Source: Owenia fusiformis (lineage: Eukaryota; Annelida; Polychaeta; Sabellida; Oweniidae). From it: a stretch of 64,000 nucleotides of DNA. Shown here piece after piece: positions 45,227-56,403 of this stretch. Position numbers and translations under genes: made by a program. Position 1 is the first letter of the stretch, and each line of letters starts with the position of its first letter. The notes beneath the pieces were generated by a model. That model saw nothing but the letters and a program-made list of their open reading frames with translations. It searched no databases and was not told the DNA's origin. The stretch covers positions 33,322,538 to 33,386,537 of the forward strand of contig CAIIXF020000007.1 of NCBI GenBank assembly GCA_903813345.2, given 5' to 3'.

Positions 45227-45408
45227 CTGCTGTGAACAGACAACGGCCAGGTTAACCAAGGCAGTAGCTACAGAGGGATGCCCACTACCAAATGCCTTCT
45301 CTCTGATATCCACCATCTGTTCATACAGGGGTTCTGCCTTCTCCAGATTCCCTTGCTTCTTATAGACCAGAGCCAAGTGTTTCACGACTGATGCTATACT
45401 CTGGTGTT
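45227..45408 (-). CDS. Single TPR exon, nephrocystin-3-like host gene
   Basis: This is the one clear host exon. The 182-nt exon reads on the minus strand, entering after an acceptor TTTTTCAATAG at 45409-45419 and leaving at CAG/GTTTGT (donor from 45226). It enters two bases before a codon boundary and ends on one. It encodes [39 protein letters not shown] and [18 protein letters not shown], which are TPR helices. The wording VKHLA..YKK, IREK.FG and [13 protein letters not shown] is closest to nephrocystin-3 rather than kinesin light chain, from memory of the families. Nephrocystin-3 acts with inversin at the ciliary base. No neighbouring exon was found in the window, so the flanking introns must be long and full of transposons, or this is an orphan exon. 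Confidence 0.7.
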
Positions 45409-46240
45409 CTATTGAAAAATGCTACAACATAAAGATTATATTTATAATCAAGAAACAATCCAAGATAAGTTGTACTGCAATATGTCTACTTTTAATGCAT
45501 AAGGACTCATAAAAATAGCCAAGCATTACAAAACGGATGCTACTGAATGCTGTATGCATACAGTATGTACATGTATGTGTGTGAACAGTATGGCAAAATC
45601 AACATCACACCAACTTCTGATATAGTGGGAAGTCATCCCCATGGCTTTATATGTAGGTGAAACAGAAAGATGATTACCACTGGTGTGCAATTTAATTTTT
45701 CACTAAAAATCCTATTCGTCTATAAAATTCCATCGAGTTGCAAATCCCACCAAACAAAACATGTTTTGATAAATAGTGGCCATCTTGAAAGAGTTTTTGA
45801 ACAGAGCTTCTTTGTCCTTGGGTATGAGCATATAAAATGTATGCCTCCCTAACCACATTGCTTTAGTTTTTTCAGTATTTAATTACCAGATGTGAAATAA
45901 AACTTTTTTGCTTGTAATAGTAGGCAATCTAATGACTTTGCATTTTTAATAAAGACTGTGGTGTCATTAGCATAAGATGTAAATATAATTGTATTCACTG
46001 TGTTTCTAATTTTTATACCTTCAATTGCAGGATCCTGTCCTTTTTGTAAGCAAAAAACTCAGTGGCTAATAGAAATACCAGCGAAATGTATTTCATTCAA
46101 AAGCTTAACATGATTGTTATGAAATGATTCATTCTACAAACAACTACATGTAGCGGTCTTTTGGACTGAATCCATTAACTATAGTACTTGAGTTATCAAA
46201 GATTACATTTTCTATAAAAAATGGTATCCATTTTTAATTG
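45409..46240 (-). other. Probable intron, no further exon seen
   Basis: AT-rich with a TACATGTA microrepeat near 45555-45580. Plus-strand frames here lack domains. Confidence 0.4.
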
Positions 46241-46690
46241 AGCTGCCATTTTGAAAATTCCTTCTGAAGAAATAATTAATGATAATCCTTATTAAGGGCC
46301 CATTTTATTGTTCATGACTTTTAAAAGTTATTTTAGAGATGTCTGGAAAAAAAGACAGAATCGCACCCTTGAATGGAATCAATTTTTGGGACAGAATATC
46401 CAAAATGGTCACTCTAACAACTACCCAGACTGCCCAAAGACTTATTACATGTAGTTCTAAACTTTCATATAAAATTTTAAAATGAATCCATGAAACCTGG
46501 AAAGCGTCGACACAAGATTGAAAATTAAAAATCCAAGATGGCCGCTTTAACATTAACCCAGAATGCCCAAAACCTAATCAGATGTAACTTTCATATGTAG
46601 AAACATCCCTGAAAATTTCAGATGAATCCATGAAACAGTTTGGCTGGAAACCAATTGACAAGCCAGGAAAGACAAGATTTAACAATTACC
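46241..46690 (+). repeat. Satellite relative of 29740-30440
   Basis: AAAATGGTCACTCTAACAAC, ACCCAGAATGCCCAAAACCT and AGATGGCCGCTTTAACATTA match the 150-bp satellite words at the other locus. Confidence 0.55.
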
Positions 46691-46925
46691 CAGGGGGTCG
46701 TTTCCAAAAATGTCGTAGACTTACGATATCGTAACTTCAATTGTGTTTTCACGACAAGTAAAAAATTCCCGTTTCCAGAAATTTGTCGTTAACCTACGAC
46801 AAACTACTATATCGTACACCTGTCGTAGAAAGACAATAGCTATCGTGTGAAACCCACAACACCCCCATGGGGTGTCGTAAGGTTGTCGTAGAGCAATATT
46901 TGAGCACTTGACAGATAGCAATCTC
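46691..46925. repeat. GTCGTA word-iterated repeat
   Basis: TGTCGTAGACTTACGATATC, TTGTCGTTAACCTACGACAA, TGTCGTAGAAAGACAATAGC and TTGTCGTAGAGC recur in both orientations, in the style of families A, B and D but with another word. No clear ends. Confidence 0.5.
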
Positions 46926-46966
46926 CAAGCCTTTCGTCCAGTGCAATCCGTACCTCCTGTGCCTTA

Positions 46967-49900
46967 CATTCAATTCAATTCAATTCAATTTATTATTCAA
47001 TTCTAGTTTTCATACAATATTAATTTACAAGTGATATGAAAAGGACACCCCGAGGGGTGTATGGATTCCATGTTTTGAAAAAATAAAATGTGTTATACAT
47101 AAAGCATGTCATGTTAGAACAGTAATTGTAATGTACAAATTTACAAAGCATACATTTTTAATTATCTTGATGTAACATAGTGGAAGTATGGTTCAAACTA
47201 ACTAATAATGACTTAACAAATTGGACTTAAACTTTCGTTGAAACATTTTTATATGAATTGAGTTTCTCAAATCAGTAGATAAAGAGTTATAAATTGATGG
47301 GCCACTTGTCCCGATTGATTTCCTTCCATATTCTGTTCTAAAAGGTTGAACAATCAAATCATTTTTTGATTTTGTGTCATGTGAGTGAATTGTTGATCTT
47401 AATGAGAAAAGACGGTTGAATTTTTTAAAAGGGAAATCAGGCGATTCAGAAAGTGTTTTTTGTACAAAGCTAGCTGTTTGATGGGAATGTATATCAAATA
47501 CATTTAAAATTTTTAGCTTCTGGAATAGTGGACCTGAAGCGGCAAAGCTATCAGAATACGTAATGACTCTTAAGAATTTCTTTTGCAAAATATATAATTT
47601 CTGAATGAGTGTTTTTATGGCATTTCCCCATAAGATATTTCCATAGCTTAAGTAAGAATAAATCATTGAATAATAAATTGTAGTCATGGCATTCAAGCTC
47701 AGTCGATGTCTAGTCCTGTATACTATACCAATCAAATTAGAGATTTTTGTACATATAGCATTAATGTGAGGAGACCAGTGTAACTTTGAATCAATGATAA
47801 TGCCAAGGAAATTAATTTCTTTCACCTCTTCAATTGGTTGATTGTCAATCTTAAGGATAATATTCTTGTCGTTCAGATCTCTTTTATTGCTAAATATCAT
47901 AAACTTGGTTTTTTCAACATTAAGAGTTAGTTTATTTGCCTTCATCCAATTTGAGACATTTTGTAATTCTTCATTCATTTCAATGACTAGATTTTCAATA
48001 TTTTTGTCAGTAAGCGCAATATTTGTGTCGTCAGCATATAAAACAAAGGATAGTTTATTTGAGACGAGATATATGTCATTAATGAATATTATAAATAAGA
48101 GGGGGCCTATTACCGACCCTTGTGGTACTCCATATTCAACTGTATTTTCAATTGATCTATATTTCACATCAGTCTCTGTAAATTGGTCAAGTGAAACATT
48201 CTTCTTTGTAAATTCAGTGATGATTCTTCTATTTTCAAGATAACTTGTGAACCAAGAAAGAGCTACTCCACGAATGCCATAGAATTCAAGTTTTTGTAAT
48301 AATATTTTATGATCAACGGTGTCAAAGGCTTTAGTTAAATCAATATAAATACCAAGACTAGTTTTCCCTGTATCTAAAGACTTTCTAATATTTTCAATGA
48401 AATTTAAAAGGGCCATGTATGTTGAATGTTTTTTCCTAAAGCCATATTGGTGTAAGTATAAAATTTCATATTTTTCAAGAAATACGGTAACCTTATCATG
48501 AACAATTTTTTCCAACATTTTAGAAAATACACTTAAGATAGAAATGGGTCTGTAGTTATTAAAAATTTCTTTTAAACCTTTTTTAAATATAGGAATGACT
48601 CTAGCAATTTTCAATGCATCAGGAAATGTTCCAGTAGAGATTGACAGGTTAAAAATCTGTGTAAGTGGGGCTGATAAAGATTCTTTTAGTAATTTGACAA
48701 CTGAGGGCTTAATATCGTCTATTGAAGCAGCAGAAGGTTTCAAAGATTTAAGTTGATTCTTAACATCAGTTTCTGTTACAGGAGATAAAAAGAGTGATTT
48801 ATCATTTGAATTAATTTTTCTTAAATTTACCATTGGATCAGCATTGCTTTGAATCTTATTTGCAAGTTTATTGCCAATAGAGCTAAAGAAATTATTAAAG
48901 TTTTCAGCTATTTCAGCGCCATCTGTAGTTTGTCGATTATTAAGGTTAAATGTATTATTTATTTTTGATTGACCAGACTTTTTCTTTAAGATGGTGTTAA
49001 TTAAATTCCAGGATTTTTTTATGTTGCCTTTATTTGCTTCAAATTTATTTTTGAAATAAGCTTTTTCAGCATTTCGAATTACATGAGTTAATTTATTTTT
49101 ATACCTTTTATACATGGCTTTGTTTTCCAGTGTTGGATTTTTTTTGTATTTAATATAAAGCTTATTTTTGTATCTAGCTGATATAATAATTCCAAGAGTA
49201 ATCCAGGGTTTTTCATTATCATTAAAAGTCCTGACTATTTTTGATTTTACTGGTAGACACCTATTATAAGCTTCAGAAAACGTTTCAATAAAAGAATTAT
49301 AAGCATTATTTACACACTGAGATTGATAAATAGCATGCCAATTAATCTTTGAGATCTCTGATTGGAGTCTTGTACATGTTTCATCATTAATTAGTCTGTA
49401 TTGGATCTTTAGTTTTTTAACTTTGGGCTTCTCATGATTATTAACAGCATAAATGGGAAAATGATCTGAAATATCATACAAAATGATACCAGATTGAGCA
49501 ACATTATGAGCATTGGTAAAAATGTTATCAATTAAAGTAGCACAGTTTCTGGTTATTCTTGAGGGCCTATAAATCAACGGCATATAATTGTTTGTATATA
49601 AATTACACAAGAAATCATTTGTTTGATCATGGTCATTTGCTTTAAAAAGATCGACATTAAAGTCTCCAAGGATATAAGAAATTTTGTTCTCAGAAGCCAC
49701 TTTTTCTAAGAATATATTAAATAGATTATTAAAATCATTTAAGTTAGCATTGGGAGGCTTGTAAACAGCAGTTACAATAATATTTTTTCCTTCATCTTGT
49801 TTTATTTCAATGGACACTGATTCACATTTATCAGAATTAAGTTTGAGATCTGACCTTTCCTCAAATTTGTACTGTTTTGCAATATGTAGGCAAACTCCCC

Positions 49901-50340
49901 CACCTCTAGACTGTTTTCTCGAATTAAATACAGTATTATATCCATTTAGTGAAAAAAGCCTCTCATTGTGTTGAGTTAACCATGTTTCAGACATGGCTAT
50001 CACAGAGAAGGAATTTTTACTCAAAGAGTTTAGCATTTCAAATTTCCAATTGTTTTTTGGTAAGCTTCTCATATTCATGTGGAGTAGTGAAAATGAATCA
50101 CATTTTATTGTTGAATTTAATGTATCAATATTCACATAATTACACTCTTTAGCGATGTTATGCATATCTGTTTGTACGTTGTCAATGTGATCTTCATTTG
50201 CAATGTGTTTGTCAAAATCAAGTGGATTGAAAAGTAAATTATCAAAAAAGTCAAGTCCATGTGTTATGTCCATAAATTCAACATTTGAACACTCATAAAA
50301 TGGAAGATCTTTTAGAGAATTAGCCATTGTCAAGTTCAAA
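46967..50340 (-). mobile_element. CR1/L2-type LINE, intact ORF2 and 3' end
   Basis: The minus-strand element ends in an ATTGA pentamer run (46970-46996) instead of poly-A, as CR1/L2 elements do. The 3' UTR has a tight hairpin ACACCCC/GGGGTGT at 47045-47060. No ORF1 and no clear 5' boundary were found above 50340, so the element may be 5' truncated just upstream of ORF2. Confidence 0.8.
47202..50327 (-). CDS. LINE ORF2: endonuclease and reverse transcriptase, intact
   Basis: The first ATG is at 50327-50325 (MANSLKDLPF), giving about 1,041 residues with no stop or frameshift. The N-terminal apurinic-type endonuclease (about residues 85-300) nicks target DNA: NMRSLPK, SETW, YKPP, GDFNVD, and SDHFPI as the last catalytic block. 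The reverse transcriptase (about 530-850) copies the RNA at the nick: NNYRPIS, QYGFRKKHS, IDLTKAFDTVDH, GVPQGSVIGPLLF and the catalytic YADD. FLGIIIDSKLHW and a thumb/C-terminal region follow. All key residues I can check are present. The order and the GVPQGS / FLG..ID wording fit the Jockey/CR1/L2 group. No zinc-knuckle tail is seen. It is the only unbroken transposition enzyme gene in the window and may be active. Confidence 0.92.
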   Translation of the reverse strand: MANSLKDLPFYECSNVEFMDITHGLDFFDNLLFNPLDFDKHIANEDHIDNVQTDMHNIAKECNYVNIDTLNSTIKCDSFSLLHMNMRSLPKNNWKFEMLNSLSKNSFSVIAMSETWLTQHNERLFSLNGYNTVFNSRKQSRGGGVCLHIAKQYKFEERSDLKLNSDKCESVSIEIKQDEGKNIIVTAVYKPPNANLNDFNNLFNIFLEKVASENKISYILGDFNVDLFKANDHDQTNDFLCNLYTNNYMPLIYRPSRITRNCATLIDNIFTNAHNVAQSGIILYDISDHFPIYAVNNHEKPKVKKLKIQYRLINDETCTRLQSEISKINWHAIYQSQCVNNAYNSFIETFSEAYNRCLPVKSKIVRTFNDNEKPWITLGIIISARYKNKLYIKYKKNPTLENKAMYKRYKNKLTHVIRNAEKAYFKNKFEANKGNIKKSWNLINTILKKKSGQSKINNTFNLNNRQTTDGAEIAENFNNFFSSIGNKLANKIQSNADPMVNLRKINSNDKSLFLSPVTETDVKNQLKSLKPSAASIDDIKPSVVKLLKESLSAPLTQIFNLSISTGTFPDALKIARVIPIFKKGLKEIFNNYRPISILSVFSKMLEKIVHDKVTVFLEKYEILYLHQYGFRKKHSTYMALLNFIENIRKSLDTGKTSLGIYIDLTKAFDTVDHKILLQKLEFYGIRGVALSWFTSYLENRRIITEFTKKNVSLDQFTETDVKYRSIENTVEYGVPQGSVIGPLLFIIFINDIYLVSNKLSFVLYADDTNIALTDKNIENLVIEMNEELQNVSNWMKANKLTLNVEKTKFMIFSNKRDLNDKNIILKIDNQPIEEVKEINFLGIIIDSKLHWSPHINAICTKISNLIGIVYRTRHRLSLNAMTTIYYSMIYSYLSYGNILWGNAIKTLIQKLYILQKKFLRVITYSDSFAASGPLFQKLKILNVFDIHSHQTASFVQKTLSESPDFPFKKFNRLFSLRSTIHSHDTKSKNDLIVQPFRTEYGRKSIGTSGPSIYNSLSTDLRNSIHIKMFQRKFKSNLLSHY

Positions 50341-51039
50341 TGGTAAAATTTGTTGAAAAGCCATTTTTTCCTTTGAAATGCTTAATAAAATACTTCCAGC
50401 CACGAAACACAAATGCTTTGATTGTCATCAATATTTTAAAGGATTCTAAATTCATTTCAGAAATAGAAAGTAACAAATAAAAATAAAAATATGCAGTTCT
50501 TTAAATTCCCGCGAAATTTACCCTTCTAAATATTTTTACCTCCTTCAGAAAAATTAATATTTATTTGAGTTTGCTACTGATTTTATTCGTTATATTCTAT
50601 AAAATGTTTATTTCTAATGTAGTAAGAATTCATTCATAAGAAAAATATTAAGTAATTCGTAACAAACTGTTAAAAGTGAATACTTAGGAATTTGCAAGGA
50701 CTTTCCGATCAGAAATTGTTTATTAACACCGTTGCTATGCAGTTTTGAAGTGACGTCATCCCCATATTCGTAATTTTCAACGTCTAATAAACTAACACTG
50801 TGTTTTAATCGATAAAATTGAATTTCTTACATATTGCTCTATTCTGTTACTAGATAACAAGTTATGATATTGATGAACTCGCCAGAACTAATTAACATAA
50901 TATTATTTGAAGTGTTTTCAGAAAATTTGGACACCGCCATCTTGAAAACGTGTAGTAATGTTGAACCCAGTGATTATCCATCTTGACATTTTACAATTTG
51001 TTGCTCGATCCGCGGAGATTTTTACCTAGGGGGGGGGGT
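50341..51039. other. No gene seen upstream of the LINE
   Basis: AT-rich; may hold the LINE 5' UTR. A run of 10 G at 51031-51040 joins a family A fragment. Confidence 0.35.
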
Positions 51040-51040
51040 A

Positions 51041-51314
51041 GGTACATGATTTCCAATTAACATGCGTGACATATACGGGATTCGCGTGACAAATCCGAAC
51101 AAATTGCGTTCGGTTTCTTTCCGACGTTCGTATTTTTACAGTATCGTAAACATATTTTGAAAAATTTTCTACAGAAATATTTTTGCTTGACAATTACCAG
51201 GTAAAATGCGTATTTGCGTGACATTTTCTGTCACGCAAAAGAAACTGGCGTGACTTCAAATTCTTCAGCAAATGCATGACAAATACGAAAATTGCGGGAC
51301 GGTTGACAGGCCTG
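51041..51314 (-). mobile_element. Family A fragment (A6)
   Basis: The minus strand begins CAGGCCTGTCAACCGTCCCG and matches the first 270 bp of A1, ending at the C run (G run on plus). Confidence 0.75.
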
Positions 51315-52113
51315 GAGAGGGAGTGAAAGTATGCAGCGAACGAAATGAATTTTGAGAATGGACAGATAGCTGAAGAAATTGCGGTTTTCACGCCCTCCAA
51401 AACATAAGGTAAATGGCCATTTCTATGCATTGAAAAATAGAGAAACTGAAGTTTGTTAGCGGCATCATCGTTCATGGTTTCTCTTTCTGATTTAGGAATA
51501 TAAAGGCAACGAAAGATCATATTATTTCTCATGAAGGTTGGTTGAGTTGGGTTAATTTAAAAAAGGAGCATAACAATTTTAAGAATGTGTAAATCAAAAA
51601 ATCTAAATGGTGTATTGAATAATAATAATTTAAAACATTAACGTTTCCCGCCTCTTTGAATTGTCTTTTTAACGAATGAAGCAAGGTGGGAAATATTATT
51701 GTTTTACCAAAAGTCAGTTCGCCATCAATTATTTATTGCTTTTTTCCTTTCTTGAGTTGCAAATATGCATATCGACAAACCATCTACATCCACTTTATTC
51801 TGGAATCATGTATATTTGTCTCCGGTAAACTGTCTAGCTACCTACACCGGAACACCCTGGCAACGGTTAAGTCAGCTACCGTTGTCACAGATGGCGGACG
51901 TAACCATCACATCTACTCTCTAATCACTTTTTCATTTCACTGGACCTTATGGTCGCTAATTCTGGCCATCAATACAGTATTTTTTTTATTAAAACAATAT
52001 GTTTTCTTTCAAGTGAAGTCCACATGGTAGTAAAATATTATCTAACTCTCTGAAAAATTATGGATTAGGACCCCACCTTCGCACTTTTTAAAAATGTTAG
52101 GCTCATCTTCTAA
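51315..52113. other. No gene recognised
   Basis: Unassigned; the 112- and 114-codon frames here show no domain. Confidence 0.35.
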
Positions 52114-52776
52114 TGGCCTAGTCACATAGCCCGGCCGATTTCCGGCATCGGTAGAGCTCGGTGGATTTTTTTGGTGCCACCGAGCTCTCCTCATCGGAAG
52201 CAGAGCTCGGTGACGTGAACGGACTCCGTCCGGACATCTTCAGGCGACCGACCGAACACCGGCCGGTGACCGTACAGAGTCTGTCTCAAAATGGTAGTTT
52301 TTTTCTGCCGATGTGGCAGCAACTACCGGCCGGAGGTCGGCCGGACATCAGAAGGAATACGGCCGGTACCCGAGCAGGTAACAGGACACCGTGCGATCGC
52401 CGGCTGAGTTGTTAACGGGCTTTGAACAGTGACCGGCCGATGCTCTGTCCCACATCGGCCGGAGCTCGGTCGAAGCTCGGCCGCTGTCCGTTAAAAAACC
52501 TCGTCCTCTGGTTGTCTCAGATGCACGGGACACCGGCCGATACTCCGGCCGACGTGTTTTCCGATGTGGTTAAGATGGGGCTGCGATGACATGATGAGGG
52601 AGCTCGGTGAGAGCCCGGTGAAATTTAACTCCGAAGTTAAAATTTCACCGAGCTACCACCGATGCGGTTTTAAGCAACAAACGCCACGGATGTCCGGCCG
52701 GTGTCCGGCCGAGTTCGGTGAAAATTGCATCGCTGGCTCATCGTAACCTCATCGGCTGGGCTATGTGACTAGGCCA
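52114..52776. mobile_element. GC-rich inverted-repeat element G (663 bp)
   Basis: Ends TGGCCTAGTCACATAGCCC and its inverse are matched for about 25 bp (one mismatch), continuing into CGGCCGAT. The interior is GC-rich against AT-rich surroundings and built from GAGCTCGGTG, CGGCCGA and CCGGCCG words in both orientations. No transposase. Confidence 0.8.
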
Positions 52777-53086
52777 TAAAAAGAGGATCTTGTTTTTGTC
52801 AATTTAAACATATCAAAATATTCTTCTACACTGTATTAACGATTTCTGAAAAGGGGATGCGTATTGAAATCCGATAGAAAAAAACCACATCTCCCACATA
52901 ACCCACTATATACCGCCTTCCATATCGTCAATTTGAATTGAATCAATTGAATTAAATTAAGAAATGACAATGGGAACTAGACGTATGATCAGTTTAGTGC
53001 AAATTACAACAATGAAAAAAATATGATTCTTTTATCTTACACCCCCTGCTCTTTCAAAGCAACGTGTTTTTAATGTTTTGTGCATC
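52777..53086. other. No gene seen
   Basis: AT-rich spacer; AATTGAATTGAATCAATTGA near 52930. Confidence 0.3.
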
Positions 53087-53095
53087 ATATTTTGC

Positions 53096-53989
53096 GGGTT
53101 TACGAATATCACTGACCGCCGACCACCGACCAGTCACTCTCTACAGTTGGGTACACATGGTCGGTGGACGACTGTCGGTCTTTTACATGAAGATAAAAAG
53201 ATGCAAAATTAGAAGAAAAACTAAAACTGGGAATCCAATGACTATAGTACCTTTACAAGGTCGTGATTTAAAAATGTATTTAATCATTTCAAATCACGAT
53301 GAAAAACGTACATGTAACATCGTCGTGGTGTGTAATGTCTTATTTTTAAGTGATGTCTCAGTTGTTAGAAGACCAATTTCATTCTGGTTAGTAACTTTGG
53401 ATTATGATGAGAAAACGCACGTAACATTGCATTAAGTTCATTAATATGAAACGCAATTAACAAAAACACACTTAACATTGTCGGTGTTCACGTCGTAACG
53501 TAATGTTTGATTTCTCAGTTGTTCAACCTCAACTTGTAAAAACTACATTCAATATGACAAAAAAACTTTCTAATCATGGTGTCCTGAAATGGTTAGTCAC
53601 TTTTAATCCCAATAAGAGAACGCACATAACATTACATCGTGTTCGGAATTCAGTAGGCTATGACGATAAATCATTTTTATTTCGAAATTGTACGTTAGAT
53701 TTCAGTAAAAATTAGGATAGATAGAAATGATAGGTTGGTATGGAAGGTCGGTAATCTAAGGCAGGACAATTGAATCGAGAGGAGACGGTCATGCCCAATT
53801 TGTTTGCTAGCCTTTCGTTGAAAGAAACAAAATTGTTAAAAAACGTTGCCTATGATTGACATTCAAAATCGAATTATTCTACAAATATGGTCGGTCTTTT
53901 ACACATTTTCTTCAAACCCTGTTTTGAGGCTACCAGTGGAAAACACCGACCGGTCGGTGGTCGGTGGGGTCGGTCTATTTCGTAAACCC
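53096..53989. mobile_element. Inverted-repeat element H (894 bp) with 9-bp target duplication
   Basis: Ends GGGTTTACGAATATCACTGACC and the inverse of GGGTTTACGAAATAGACCGA are flanked by perfect ATATTTTGC (53087-53095, 53990-53998). Subterminal CGACCACCGACC words; the interior has diverged repeats of AACGCACGTAACATTGCATT. A 9-bp duplication and GGG ends fit a Mutator-like MITE (inference). The 123-codon frame across its left end is not protein-like. Confidence 0.85.
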
Positions 53990-53998
53990 ATATTTTGC

Positions 53999-54430
53999 TT
54001 CTCAATGAGGAAGTAGTGCCCTGCAATATACACAAACGGGAGAAACAGGAAGAAGAAACTGGAGCGGGGCTCCCAGATATTCTTTACAGCTTTACAGGGG
54101 TCTGATCTACCGTAATCATATGTCTGTTATTATTTTAAAAGCAATAAAAGAAACTGGATTCATATTTGATTTAAACCCTTATTATTACATTATTATTACA
54201 ACACTATCATGTATGTCACCATGGGAAAATACAAAAAATTCTCATTTTTTCGGAAAACCTAAGTTGATCAATCTCAACAAGTACATCATGTGGGATAGTA
54301 TTGCTTGAATCCATGTTCAAAAGAAAGAATATGGGTTCTTAAACAGGACATTAAAGCTTGACTAAGGCCTTTTTGAATTTTTTGGTTAGTACTTAAGACC
54401 GAAACTAGAGTACTCAAATGCAGTTTGGAA
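53999..54430. other. No gene seen
   Basis: Unassigned. Confidence 0.3.
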
Positions 54431-54600
54431 CCGGTGTAAAAGGGAAGGAGGTCAGATCAAATTATGGTCCTACTCTCCATTGATTTATATGGTGACCTTA
54501 ATACAACTCTTTCCCTCATTATCTTATACGCAATCAGGGCCAGTAAGGGCCGTTAAGAAAGGGGACAATAATCCATGGGGACCATCATTTCGTCCGAAGC
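54431..54600. mobile_element. TGTRAAAG MITE, second copy
   Basis: Inverted relative of 6270-6434 (CAAATTATGGTCCTACTCTC, TTGATTTATATGGTGACCTT). One CCGG-TGTAAAAG end is clear; the other end is degraded. Confidence 0.65.
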
Positions 54601-54701
54601 TTACCGAAGGGAAACTTACACATACGAACACCCAAACGATGCACTACATATACTAACTGGAACGAATTTTAGCCAATTCCTATTCGCAAGAATGTGTTTA
54701 G

Positions 54702-54855
54702 TGTCATAATATGTAGTCTTGACAATTATGTAAGCATTCATCAGACTGTACCATGTGCTTTTGTTGTTATGATAATTATGTACAAGGTCACGTGACCAAA
54801 TATGATGCAACAATAAATCGATACTTAGAAGTCACTGATCTATGAGTTCAGTTCA
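54702..54855 (+). repeat. 5' LTR, 154 bp
   Basis: Contains the 35-bp block after ATGTAG that the 3' LTR lacks; otherwise the same. Includes the palindrome GGTCACGTGACC. Confidence 0.9.
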
Positions 54856-56403
54856 TGGTGTCTAGATTAGAATTGAAATTTGGAATTTCATAGTTAAAAT
54901 AACTAGATTTTGGAAATTGAACGAGTTCAATTTCAGACTCTAGATCTAGACTTTTTTTAGCCGAGTCATCCAGAATAAGCCAAGTCATCCAAAATAAGCT
55001 AAGTCATCCAGCAAAAGATGGATGGATGAAAAAGGAAGGAAGGATAGGATAGAATAGGAAGGAATGATAGGATAGAATAGGAAAGAAGGATAGAATAGAA
55101 TAGGAAGAAGGGATAGAATAGGAAGGATAGGAAGGAGAGGATACGAAGCAAGGGTAGATAGGAAGGATAGGATAGGATCAGAAAGGAAGGATGGATGCAT
55201 TTTTCAATATTTTCTTCTCTACTCTTGACTTTCTATCAGGATACCATCAGATTGATTTTTCTTGAAATTTCAAAACGCCATAACTTCCGAACCGGAAGTC
55301 GGATCGAAATTTGATTTGCAGATTCGGATTCCTGACAAAATTCTACCCCTAATTCATAACTCATACGTTAAATTTGGCGAATTTTTATTTTGACCTACTT
55401 TTCGGACACGCCATTACTTCAGAACCGGAAGTCGAATCGAAATTTGGTTTGCAGATTCGGATTCCTGAGAAAATTCTATACTTAATTCATAACTCAAACG
55501 TCAAATTTGGAGAATTTTTTATTTTGACCTACTTTTCGGACACCATATCTCAAAAGTGGGGCAAAAAACTTTCTGACGGCAAAAGGCTAACACTATAAGC
55601 ACACTCTTGGCTACATGTATACAAAATTTCGAAGAATATAATTAATCTGTAGTGTCAGAATCGCAAAAATAAGGAAAAACTTTGAATTTGACCTAGATTT
55701 TGACCTAGGAATTTTGGTGTCCAAATTCTGAAGCTAGATGGCTTTTGAGGTCCCCTTCTTTTGAAGCCTTTCATTAAATTAAGCTGAACTAAGTCTATAT
55801 TTCGTATTTTTCACTTCAAAAAAATCTTTTTTCCCATTGACTTAACATGGGCACAAAATTTAGCGATTTTTGAGTTTTCAAAACGCCATAACTTCCGAAC
55901 CAGAAGTCGGATCAAAATTTGGTTTGCAGATTCGGATTCCTGACAAAATTCTACCCCTAATTCATAACTCATACATTGAATTTGGAGCGCGTTTTGGTGT
56001 GACCTACTTTCTGGACGCCATATCTCAAAATCGGTTTGAGATATCAAAAAACTAAATCGACCCTAGCTTTCCTACTTTTTTATGAGGAACACAATGAAAA
56101 AAACCTGGATCGAAAATATTGAAGGACGACTGAGAAAATTGAAAAAAGTGACAAAGTACTAGATTTGACCTAGTTCTTGACCTTTGACCTAGATAAAAAA
56201 TTGACCCAATTTCCCAGAAACTAGATACTGGACCTAAATTGACCATATACAGGACTTGACTCAATGTCTTCTAGTTAAGGAGAAAACGTTTGTAGAAGAA
56301 TAATAATAATAAGAAGAATAAGAATAAAGAAGAAGAATACTGGCAAAAACAATAGACTCCAGATTGACATCTGGAGTCTAATAATTTGGAGTTATTATAT
56401 AAT
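54856..56403 (+). repeat. 5' leader with GGAAGGATA microsatellite and AACTTCCGAACCGGAAGTCG repeats
   Basis: 55000-55200 is a GGAAGGATAG-type purine tract. 55265-55400, 55405-55560 and 55875-56040 are about 150-bp repeats with AACGCCATAACTTCCGAACC, CAGATTCGGATTCCTGA and TTTTGACCTACTTTTCGGAC. A long non-coding leader is unusual for so short an element. Confidence 0.75.

Noticed and set aside
47842-48243. 133-codon plus frame
   Set aside because: Antisense shadow of the LINE reverse transcriptase.
53064-53435. 123-codon plus frame
   Set aside because: It crosses the left boundary of element H and its repeats; no domain and no ATG context of note.
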